6,837 nt of DNA. Source: Candidatus Equimonas enterica. Its GTDB lineage: Bacteria > Bacteroidota > Bacteroidia > Bacteroidales > Bacteroidaceae. Position 1 is the first letter of the stretch. Every line of letters starts with the position of its first letter. The translations under genes and the position numbers were made by a program. The notes below the pieces were generated by a model. That model made no database searches, was not told where the DNA came from, and was given only the letters and a program-made list of their open reading frames with translations. This document shows positions 1 through 5,701 of this stretch, one piece after another. The stretch covers positions 1-6,837 of the forward strand of contig JAGHRU010000160.1 in the NCBI GenBank assembly GCA_018066225.1. The letters run 5' to 3'.

Positions 1-641
1 ATATAGTGAGCCACCTGGCCGTGGCTCACCCATTCCAGTGCGGTGTGCAGCACCTCCTGACGCTTGGGATTGCCCTTGACATACGCGCTCCACTTCTGCA
101 TCATAGGATTGCCGGAGTTGGAGAAGACTTCCTTTGCGCGTGTCACGAAGGGCCCGTAGTAGGTGGCGTTGAGCATCTCCTGCTCATTGAGCGGTATGCC
201 TGCGATGTTGATGGTCTCAAACCACTCACGGATTTCCGTCTCCGTGCCCTCGCAGACATACACCAGCAGCGGCGTCATGTCGATGTGCTGACGCTCTTCG
301 GCCGAGAGGCTGTCGTAGTACTGATGATGTCCTGCGGCATCGACGATGCTGAGTTTCCCCGTGACGAAACGTCCCAGCGAGGTGATGCGTTGCTGTCCGT
401 CGAGGACTTCGTAGCGGTCGCCCACCTTGTTGAAATAGATGAGTCCCAAGGGGTAGCCTTTGAGGACGGAGGTGATGACCGCCACATCGCGCTTGCCGTC
501 GGCATAGAGGTAGCCGCGTTGATATTCGGGCTGTATGGTGAGGCGGCCGTTCATGCCGAAGAGCCCTTTCTCTTCCAGCTCGTTATAGACAAAGCCTGCA
601 CAGATGTCTTTGATGGTGATTTGTTGGAGTGTCGTTTTCAT
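1..641 (-). CDS. DUF262 domain protein (GmrSD-N / ParB-like fold), 3' end beyond window
   Basis: Reading from an ATG at 641-639, the frame stays open for 213 codons to the window edge, so the C-terminus is missing. Residues about 38-80 carry the DUF262 signature: IQPEYQRGY, then VLKGYPLGLIYF, then YEVLDGQQRITSL, where the DGQQR box is the conserved nucleotide-binding or hydrolysis motif of the family. A second conserved patch, ETINIAGIPLNEQEMLNATY at about 151-170, fits the helical part of the domain. Known DUF262 proteins include the GmrS half of the type IV enzyme GmrSD, BrxU and SspE, which sense or cut modified DNA and often end in an HNH (DUF1524) nuclease. Whether this one does cannot be seen. 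The start lies 3 bases after the methyltransferase stop, with no Shine-Dalgarno, which suggests translational coupling and a shared role. The domain call is firm; a role in defence is inference. Confidence 0.87.
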   Translation of the reverse strand, partial: MKTTLQQITIKDICAGFVYNELEEKGLFGMNGRLTIQPEYQRGYLYADGKRDVAVITSVLKGYPLGLIYFNKVGDRYEVLDGQQRITSLGRFVTGKLSIVDAAGHHQYYDSLSAEERQHIDMTPLLVYVCEGTETEIREWFETINIAGIPLNEQEMLNATYYGPFVTRAKEVFSNSGNPMMQKWSAYVKGNPKRQEVLHTALEWVSHGQVAHY

Positions 642-644
642 AGG

Positions 645-1744
645 CTATTGCTTTTTGCGGATACATATTCTTGCATAAGTCGGTTTGCCCCCTATTGTGC
701 CATCAGCATCCTTGATAAGGTAAGTGTTTTTACCTTTCTGCTTATCATATAATGCAACTTCTCTTGCATCTATTATCTCAAACTGCTCTGGACAATACTT
801 GTCCAAGAAGGTCACGGGTACGCCCATCACGCCCGTATAGTCGGCAGGGATGGCATCGGTATAGGGCACTTCGATGGCATCGTAGTTGTCGTAGCGGTCG
901 TAAGCCGCCTTGCCACGCACCTCTTTGTGCTTACTAAATTTGAGATTGTCGGCCATTGGCATCAACTTCAAAGGCTGGTGACGACGACCGTGGTCGAGGT
1001 TGGTAAACCAGCGCACGCCTTTGACGCGGATGTACCTGCGGCCTTTGTCATCAACACCACAGCCGGCGGCACGCAATTCGTAGTCGTCGGGCACATAAAA
1101 CTTGCGGTCGCCGCTGCTGATGCTGGGGCCGTACCACACGCGATTGTCCTTGAAGAGCGGGAAGATTTCCTTGTAGGTCACGGCGTTGAGATTGCCGATG
1201 ATGAGAAACTTCTTATTGTGCTTCATGAGCAACGCCACGAAGTCGCGAAATCGACTGAACGGTGGGTTGGTCACCACGATGTCGGCCTCTTCGAGCAACG
1301 CTACGCACTCTTTGGAGTCAAACGACCCATTTCTCAACTTTGTCAGCACATTCTTGTCGTTGCGTATGAGCCACTCCACATCGGCAATGTCGGTTTTCCC
1401 GTCGCCGTTGCAGTCCGTCACTTCGGTGAGAATCAGTTTGTGCGCCACGCGCTTTGGCTTGGGGTTGTCCCACAATCGAGAGGAAACAGCGTGCCCTGCA
1501 CGGGCGAACCAGCGTAGCACGTTGTGATGAGCCTTTTCAGCCCAAGGCGGTTGAAGTTGAGGGCGAAGTACTGGAAGAAGTTGCTCTCATAGGGGTCGTC
1601 GCAGTTGCAGAGCACGGTCTTGCCGCGAAAGGTGTCAGGGTCGTAGTCCAGATAAGCCCCCACTTCCGCCGCGATGACATCGTAATCGGTGTAAAACTCG
1701 TCTTTCTTCGCAGACTTTGCCTGCGACAATGCTTCGTTTTTCAT
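645..1744 (-). pseudogene. EcoRI-type adenine-specific DNA methyltransferase, split by a frameshift
   Basis: Two overlapping frames make one protein of about 366 residues, near the usual family length. Frame one starts at ATG 1744-1742 and gives residues 1-90: the N-terminal DEFYTDYDVIAAEV segment and the S-adenosylmethionine-binding region LCNCDDPYESNFFQYF, ending near GTLFPLD. Without correction it would stop at 1433. From about 1475 homology continues in the -1 frame for some 274 codons (DNPKPKRVAHKLIL onward) to the TAG at 647-645. That part holds the catalytic motif NPPF at 1257-1268, typical of N6-adenine methylation, followed by a KKFLIIGNLNAVTYKEIFPL core. One extra base near the GGG or CCCC runs at 1461-1472 would join the halves. 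Split this way, the cofactor and catalytic regions lie on different peptides, so the gene is inactive unless this is a sequencing error or recoding. It likely methylates DNA beside the DUF262 partner; the target sequence is unknown. Confidence 0.85.
1461..1477 (-). other. Frameshift point in the methyltransferase gene
   Basis: Frame one is family-like through the GAT codon at 1477-1475; the downstream frame is family-like from the GAC codon at 1469-1467. The shift equals one missing base. Adding one G to the GGG run gives D-C-G-D-N-P-K, and adding one C to the CCCC run also restores the frame. No classic X-XXY-YYZ slippery heptamer is visible in the zero frame, and the runs are too short for ordinary phase variation. 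A real deletion or a read or assembly error is therefore more likely than programmed frameshifting. Confidence 0.8.
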
Positions 1745-1752
1745 ATTAAGAA

Positions 1753-1781
1753 GAAGATAGGTTGAAGCACCGCCTATCTTC
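1753..1781 (-). promoter_or_regulatory. Perfect hairpin just before the methyltransferase start
   Basis: In the minus-strand transcript GAAGATAGG (1781-1773) pairs perfectly with CCTATCTTC (1761-1753) around an 11-base loop. The stem ends 8 bases before the ATG at 1744. It would lie where an initiating ribosome contacts the message, so it could limit or control translation of the methylase. There is no poly-U run after it, so it is unlikely to be a terminator. The structure is seen directly; the regulatory role is inferred. Confidence 0.5.
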
Positions 1782-1840
1782 AATCTTTCGGTTTGTCGCC
1801 AGCATGGCCTGCGCCGATACAAAAAGGGCACGGGTCACTC

Positions 1841-2037
1841 TTGTGGTCTTCCGAGGAGCGTAGGATGAACCTCTTCCCAATCAAAGAATGCCCGCACCCA
1901 TAAAAGGTGCAAGGCATCATCTATCGTTTGATTGGGCAAGAGGCTCCTACGCCATACGAAATGACGCGGCAACCGACCATCATTGATGTGGAATGTTGTT
2001 TCTGAAAAGTTTCCTACGCTTTTTCGGAAGACCACAA
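1841..2037. repeat. Nested imperfect palindrome, MITE-like or structured leader
   Basis: Three layers of inverted repeats are visible. The outer arms, 1841-1865 and 2012-2037, pair over 14 bp, a small GG/TTT internal loop and 9 bp. A second stem pairs 1858-1885 with 1927-1952: 8 bp (gcgtagga/tcctacgc), then 6 bp (cctctt/aagagg), then 10 bp (cccaatcaaa/tttgattggg), with a 4x1 internal loop and one bulge. Inside it, atgcc/ggcat (1888-1892, 1913-1917) and gcacc/ggtgc (1894-1898, 1906-1910) form a third hairpin. A 66-codon ORF reading through it on the minus strand has no recognised domain and is probably incidental. The element could be a miniature inverted-repeat transposon, a repetitive extragenic element, or the 5' leader of the methyltransferase message. 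Pairing is clear; identity is unresolved. Confidence 0.7.
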
Positions 2038-2125
2038 TGATAGCGTGATGCTTATATGTGTATGTCTGCCACTATTCCTACGAGAGGGAGGTGGCGATGG
2101 GGTCACTATATGGTTAATGACGAGG

Positions 2126-2133
2126 CAAAGTTA
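2126..2133 (-). promoter_or_regulatory. Candidate Bacteroidota promoter (-7 box TAACTTTG)
   Basis: On the minus strand TAACTTTG matches the Bacteroidota sigma-ABfr -7 consensus TAnnTTTG exactly. No TTTG sits at the usual distance for the -33 box, so the call rests on one element. It would transcribe toward the palindromic element and the methyltransferase, with a start near 2119. Two ATATGGGC copies lie directly upstream. Confidence 0.45.
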
Positions 2134-2142
2134 CAAATTTCT

Positions 2143-2171
2143 GCCCATATAGGCGCACTTTTCGCCCATAT
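2143..2171 (-). repeat. Two direct copies of ATATGGGC, 21 bases apart
   Basis: The 8-mer ATATGGGC occurs at 2171-2164 and 2150-2143 on the minus strand. The copies are offset by 21 bases, about two helical turns, so they would face the same side of DNA. They lie just upstream of the -7 box at 2126-2133, where an activator or repressor could bind. The arrangement is seen; an operator role is inferred. Confidence 0.4.
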
Positions 2172-2189
2172 TATAGTCCAAAAGGCCGC

Positions 2190-2384
2190 CTATTGTGCAT
2201 CCATGCGATGCTTGATACTGTGCAGCAACTGCGCACGCTCGGCCTCCGTCAGCCGCTCACAAGCCGCAAGTTCCGCCTCCACGGCTTGCAGGGCTTGCGT
2301 CTTCATGCGCGACATACCGGCGCGTAGGCCACTCTGGTAGTTGTTGTAAGGCAAAAGGTTGCGGTTGAAATTTCCGTCGGACAT
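2190..2384 (-). CDS. Small uncharacterised protein, 64 residues
   Basis: From the ATG at 2384-2382 the ORF encodes MSDGNFNRNLLPYNNYQSGL followed by a charged helical stretch (about residues 27-62) rich in Ala, Glu, Leu, Arg and Lys, ending HRMDAQ. There is no signal peptide, membrane segment or recognised domain. The N-terminal NFNRNLLPYNNYQSGLRAG pattern looks constrained and resembles short Bacteroidales proteins of unknown function, but that is recollection, not a search. A longer start at 2417 would lie inside the ompA-family terminator, so the shorter start is preferred. It begins about 14 bases after that terminator, with no separate promoter seen, so expression may depend on readthrough. 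It could be cytoplasmic and mainly alpha-helical; no function is proposed. Confidence 0.55.
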   Translation of the reverse strand: MSDGNFNRNLLPYNNYQSGLRAGMSRMKTQALQAVEAELAACERLTEAERAQLLHSIKHRMDAQ

Positions 2385-2397
2385 AGGTATCAGAGAA

Positions 2398-2438
2398 ATA
2401 TAAAAACAGGGCGGCACACCCCCTTGGTGCGCCGCCCC
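2398..2438 (-). terminator. Intrinsic terminator of the OmpA-family gene
   Basis: In the minus-strand transcript GGGCGGCGCACC (2437-2426) pairs with GGTGTGCCGCCC (2420-2409) over 12 positions, with one G-U wobble and a 5-base loop. It is followed by TGTTTTTATAT. The stem begins about 27 bases after the stop of the outer membrane protein gene. The GC-rich stem plus U-run is a textbook factor-independent terminator. Confidence 0.88.
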
Positions 2439-2464
2439 TATTTAAGTATTATCGGAGACAGTGA

Positions 2465-3634
2465 TTACTGCACCTTGACAGTAGCGCGACGGTTGTAGCT
2501 GAAGGGAGATACAACATCTACACCACCTTCGCTCTTGACGATGATGTTGTCGCGGTTTACACCCATCTTCACGAGTTCGTCAGCCACAGCCTCGGCACGC
2601 TTCTGCGAGAGAGCCTTGTTGTAGTCTGCACTACCCGTCTTGCTGTCAGCGTAGCCCGTTACTACCAACTTGGCATTGTTGGCCTTGGCATAGTCAGCCA
2701 CTTCCTTCACATTGACGAGGTCCTTGCGCGAAGCAATCTCGCTCTTGTTGATGTCGAAGAATACGCTGCAAGCCGTGCCGACGAGTTCCTTCTCAGTCTT
2801 GGTGACAGTCTGAGCAGGCTTCTGGTTGGCGAGGAGGTCGCGGAGACGAGCATTCTCATCCTGCTGATCCTTGAGAGCAGCGTTGAGAGCATCCATCTGC
2901 TCCTTGTTCATAGCCATAAGAGCATCTACGTCGGGCACCTTGTCCCAAGTGCACTTACCAAGGTTGTAGGTAAGACCCACCTGAGCGTTGAGCATACGAT
3001 CCCAGTGACGAGCAGTGCACTTGTCGTGGTCCTTGAAATCGTCAATACCGTTCTGGAATACATCACCCGTAGCAAACATGTAGTTGATGTCAAGGAAGAT
3101 GTTCCAGTGGTCAGCAAGACGCCAAGTGTTCAACCAACCACCACCGAAAGAGAAGTCGTAGTGGTTAGCACGAGTGCTCATGTTGTGTACAACGCCCACA
3201 GAGGGATAGATGCTGGTGTTCCACACACGGGTACGGTTGTAACCGCAGAAGATGTTGCTCAGGTTGAAGAGCACGTCCTCGTGAATGTTCCAGTACTTCC
3301 AATCGTCAGTAGCACCTTCGGCGATGACGTTTCTATACTTGAAAGCGTCCATCTTGGTACGAAGACCGATGCCGGGTGTAAACCACTTACCGATGGCTAC
3401 CGTGAAACCGTGGGTGCCGCGGTCGCCATTGAAAGGATTGTAACTGGGAGCGTTACCGCTGAGGTGCTCCTGTGAGGAGTATGCGGCGGTGTAACTGTAA
3501 CCAGCCTGCACAAACCAGTTAGCCCAGAAGCTGTTGGTCGCAACGCTGTACTTCTTTACAGGAACAGTGGTTTCCTGTGCCATTGCGGTCAAACCCAGAC
3601 CTACAAAGGCGAGTGCAATCATTAACTTTTTCAT
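2465..3634 (-). CDS. OmpA-family outer membrane protein with N-terminal barrel
   Basis: The 389-residue product starts with a signal peptide, MKKLMIALAFVGLGLTAMAQ, with likely cleavage before Gln20. Residues about 30-227 alternate aromatic and polar segments and fit an outer-membrane beta-barrel. Residues about 235-272 (NKEQMDALNAALKDQQDENA and on) look like a coiled-coil linker. Residues about 285-389 form an OmpA/MotB peptidoglycan-binding domain: SVFFDINKSEI, then VTGYADSKTG, then YNKALSQKRAEAV, ending SYNRRATVKV. Asp330 and Arg346 correspond to the residues that hold diaminopimelate in OmpA relatives. The role is to link the outer membrane to the cell wall and probably to maintain envelope integrity. 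It appears monocistronic, with its own promoter and terminator, which suits an abundant protein. The start is fixed by the signal peptide. Confidence 0.93.
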   Translation of the reverse strand: MKKLMIALAFVGLGLTAMAQETTVPVKKYSVATNSFWANWFVQAGYSYTAAYSSQEHLSGNAPSYNPFNGDRGTHGFTVAIGKWFTPGIGLRTKMDAFKYRNVIAEGATDDWKYWNIHEDVLFNLSNIFCGYNRTRVWNTSIYPSVGVVHNMSTRANHYDFSFGGGWLNTWRLADHWNIFLDINYMFATGDVFQNGIDDFKDHDKCTARHWDRMLNAQVGLTYNLGKCTWDKVPDVDALMAMNKEQMDALNAALKDQQDENARLRDLLANQKPAQTVTKTEKELVGTACSVFFDINKSEIASRKDLVNVKEVADYAKANNAKLVVTGYADSKTGSADYNKALSQKRAEAVADELVKMGVNRDNIIVKSEGGVDVVSPFSYNRRATVKVQ

Positions 3635-3706
3635 GGTTTATAATAAATTAAGTGTTTATGTGCCATTTCCAGACGAGGGGCACGGCTCCTCTTGGCTGCA
3701 AAGATA
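3635..3706 (-). promoter_or_regulatory. Promoter and AT-rich leader of the OmpA-family gene
   Basis: TATCTTTG at 3706-3699 on the minus strand matches the Bacteroidota -7 box TAnnTTTG exactly and lies below an AT-rich tract (3700-3730). A clear TTTG -33 box is not seen at the expected spacing. Transcription would begin near 3692, giving a leader of just under 60 bases. The leader ends in an A/T-rich stretch (AATTTATTATAAACC) right before ATG instead of a Shine-Dalgarno, as is common for strongly translated Bacteroidota genes. Confidence 0.65.
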
Positions 3707-3842
3707 TATATTTCTTTTGAATATATCGGCTTTTGAGCAAGAAAAACATTGATAATGAGGCAAAAAAATGAGCCAAGCACACGTTTTTGATAGGTGGAGA
3801 CGCTAATTCTATCTCTTATGTGGCCAACTTTGGCTTGCCCCT
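3707..3842. other. Intergenic segment between mutL and the OmpA-family promoter
   Basis: No gene is seen. On the minus strand a TTTTTTT run (about 3763-3769) follows GCTTGGCTCA, and an AGCCAA/TTGGCT pair with a long loop precedes it. This might serve as a weak terminator for mutL, but the stem is too poor to call one. Confidence 0.3.
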
Positions 3843-5690
3843 TCAAGAAAACTTAGCCTTCACATCGGCTTCCGACAACACGGCAAAAGTAGGCTTGCCG
3901 TCGGGCGTAAGACCTGGCGTATCGGTGGCAAAGAGCGATTGCAGCAGGTGTTGCATCTCCTCCTTGGCGAGCAACTGGCCGACAGGCATTGCCGCACGCT
4001 GCGCCATCGTGAGCGCAATGGTGTGGCGCAAATCGTCGGCCACATTGGTAGGCGCTTGGGCGGCTTCTGCCACGAGTCCACGCAGCATCTCCTCGGGATT
4101 GAGGCCTTCGGTATCGGCAGGACAGCCCTGTATGACATACGTCCCGCCACCAAGGTGCGTGATGTCGAAGCCGATGGACATAAGGTCGGGCAAGAGCGTT
4201 TCGAGCACCTCGGCTTCGGCTATTGAGCACTCCACCTTCTCAGGGAAGAGCAGCCCCTGGGTGATGCCACGACGCTCGGCCATCTGTCGCTTGTAAGTGT
4301 CGTAGAGAACACGGATATGAGCACGGTGCATATCGACCATCAGCACACCCGAGGCATGCGGCGTCAGCACATAGCGTCCCAAGACCTGCATATAAGCATC
4401 GCTCTGCTGCTCCCATTCTACACGCTCATGGGCCGCAAGATGGCCATAGACCGACGGCTCTATCTGCGGCGTCTGCTCCATCGCAGCGTGGGCAGAGGCA
4501 TAGACGCTCTCCCACTGCTGCCTGTCAGCAGCTGTCGTGGCGGCGTTGCTCCCTTTATGTCCACCTTGCGGGGCTGTCGATGTGGCGAAAGGATTGTAAT
4601 TGGGGTCGTAGTGTATCTCTGGCTTCTGCACCTCGGCATCAGGGTTGAAGATGGGGATGTCGGGCTTGTCGGCCGTTGCAAAATCTATGGTCGGGGCAGC
4701 ACTATAACGGCCTACGGCCTCACGTACAGCAGAGTGCAGTATGGGCCAATACACCTGCTCCTCATGAAATTTTATCTCTGTCTTGGTGGGATGGATATTG
4801 ACATCTATCTCGTCGGGACTGACCTCCAAACGCAAGAAAAACGGCACCTGCTCTCCATCGGGAATGAAACGCTCAAAAGCATTCTGCACTGCCCGAGCGA
4901 AATAAGGATGACGCATATAGCGATCGTTGGCGAAGAAGAATTGGCGCGCACCCTTACGGCGGCTGCTCTCTGGCGTCCCCACAAATCCTGTGATGCGTAT
5001 CTGGTCTGTCTCCACATTCACAGGGATAAGTTGCTTATCGATGTGCTTGCCAAAGATGGCCACGATGCGCTGATGAAACGTGCCAGAGGCCAAGTTGTGA
5101 AGCGTCGCACCACCACTCTCGAGAGAGAACGCCACATCGGGATGAGCCAACGCTATGCGCTCAAACTCCGTGGCTATATTGGACAACTCCGTATTGTTGC
5201 TCTTGAGAAACTTGCGACGTGCCGGGATGTTGTAGAAGAGGTCGCGCACCATGAAATTGGACCCTACGGGACAAGCCACGGGTTCTATACCTGTCACCTG
5301 CGAAGCTTGGGCATAGAGTAGCGTGCCGAGTTCCTCATCATGAAGACGGGTGCGCAACTCCACTTGCGCCACAGCAGCAATGGAAGGCAACGCTTCGCCG
5401 CGAAATCCCATCGTGCGTATGGAGAAAAGGTCGGCGGCCGCGTTAATCTTAGACGTAGCGTGGCGCTCGAAAGCCATACGGGCATCGGTCTCGCTCATTC
5501 CCTTGCCGTCATCGATGACTTGCACCAAGGTCTTTCCAGCATCGGTCACTATGACCTTGACGCGCGTTGCCTCGGCATCCACAGCGTTCTCCATCAACTC
5601 TTTGACAATAGAGGCAGGGCGCTGGATGACTTCACCTGCGGCAATCTGGTTGGCCACAGCATCGGGCAAAAGATGTATGATATCAGCCAT
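3843..5690 (-). CDS. mutL: DNA mismatch repair protein MutL
   Basis: The 615-residue product has the full N-terminal GHKL ATPase. ANQIAAGEVIQRPASIVKEL leads into ELMENAVDA, where Glu31 is the expected catalytic base and Asn35 binds magnesium. DDGKGM follows at 60-65, GFRGEAL at 95-101 and a NIHPTKTEIKF segment near 298-308. A variable, Pro/Ala/Gln-rich linker (about 330-425) leads to the C-terminal dimerisation domain. Endonuclease motifs of MutL types that nick DNA are altered here: DMHRAHIR at 453-460 replaces DQHAxxER, AQRAAM at 563-568 lacks the usual Cys, and TPDGKPT at 595-601 replaces CPHGRPT. QGLLFP at 478-483 resembles the sliding-clamp motif. The protein couples MutS mismatch recognition to downstream repair. 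It lies 11 bases after the OstA-like gene, probably in the same operon. Confidence 0.97.
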   Translation of the reverse strand: MADIIHLLPDAVANQIAAGEVIQRPASIVKELMENAVDAEATRVKVIVTDAGKTLVQVIDDGKGMSETDARMAFERHATSKINAAADLFSIRTMGFRGEALPSIAAVAQVELRTRLHDEELGTLLYAQASQVTGIEPVACPVGSNFMVRDLFYNIPARRKFLKSNNTELSNIATEFERIALAHPDVAFSLESGGATLHNLASGTFHQRIVAIFGKHIDKQLIPVNVETDQIRITGFVGTPESSRRKGARQFFFANDRYMRHPYFARAVQNAFERFIPDGEQVPFFLRLEVSPDEIDVNIHPTKTEIKFHEEQVYWPILHSAVREAVGRYSAAPTIDFATADKPDIPIFNPDAEVQKPEIHYDPNYNPFATSTAPQGGHKGSNAATTAADRQQWESVYASAHAAMEQTPQIEPSVYGHLAAHERVEWEQQSDAYMQVLGRYVLTPHASGVLMVDMHRAHIRVLYDTYKRQMAERRGITQGLLFPEKVECSIAEAEVLETLLPDLMSIGFDITHLGGGTYVIQGCPADTEGLNPEEMLRGLVAEAAQAPTNVADDLRHTIALTMAQRAAMPVGQLLAKEEMQHLLQSLFATDTPGLTPDGKPTFAVLSEADVKAKFS

Positions 5691-5701
5691 TGGTGTCTGG
5701 G

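Larger units (their letters stand above)
1745..2189. other. 445-base gene-free region upstream of the methyltransferase
   Basis: No convincing protein or known RNA gene was found. The stretch holds, in transcription order, two ATATGGGC repeats, a -7 promoter match at 2126-2133, the nested palindrome, and the start-proximal hairpin. If the promoter is used, the methyltransferase leader would be roughly 375 bases long and highly structured. The short ORFs crossing it show no family signature. Confidence 0.55.

Noticed and set aside
6..752. Plus-strand 248-codon ORF
   Set aside because: It is antisense to the DUF262 gene, whose frame has clear family motifs; the plus-strand translation shows no domain-like pattern.
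1461..1500. Programmed -1 frameshifting in the methyltransferase
   Set aside because: No slippery heptamer in the correct phase and no obvious stimulatory stem directly after the site; a deletion or sequence error explains it more simply.
1433..1831. Longer N-terminus for the methyltransferase, starting at 1831
   Set aside because: The 29 extra residues read through the leader hairpin and show no family likeness; homology begins at MKNEALSQAKSAKKDEFYTD, so the ATG at 1744 is preferred.
1835..2035. Minus-strand 66-codon ORF through the palindromic element
   Set aside because: No recognised domain, and its sequence is dictated by the inverted repeats. It is kept only as part of the repeat feature, though multi-copy relatives might be annotated as hypothetical proteins.
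1841..2037. CRISPR array or tRNA-type RNA gene
   Set aside because: There are no regularly spaced direct repeats and no cloverleaf with tRNA signature bases; the structure is nested inverted repeats.
3005..3475. Plus-strand 156-codon ORF
   Set aside because: Antisense to the OmpA-family gene; the Val/Thr-rich translation reflects reverse-frame codons of that gene.
4317..5321. Plus-strand 334-codon ORF
   Set aside because: It lies wholly antisense to mutL, a confidently identified gene, and its translation is rich in His, Arg and Cys as expected of a shadow frame.
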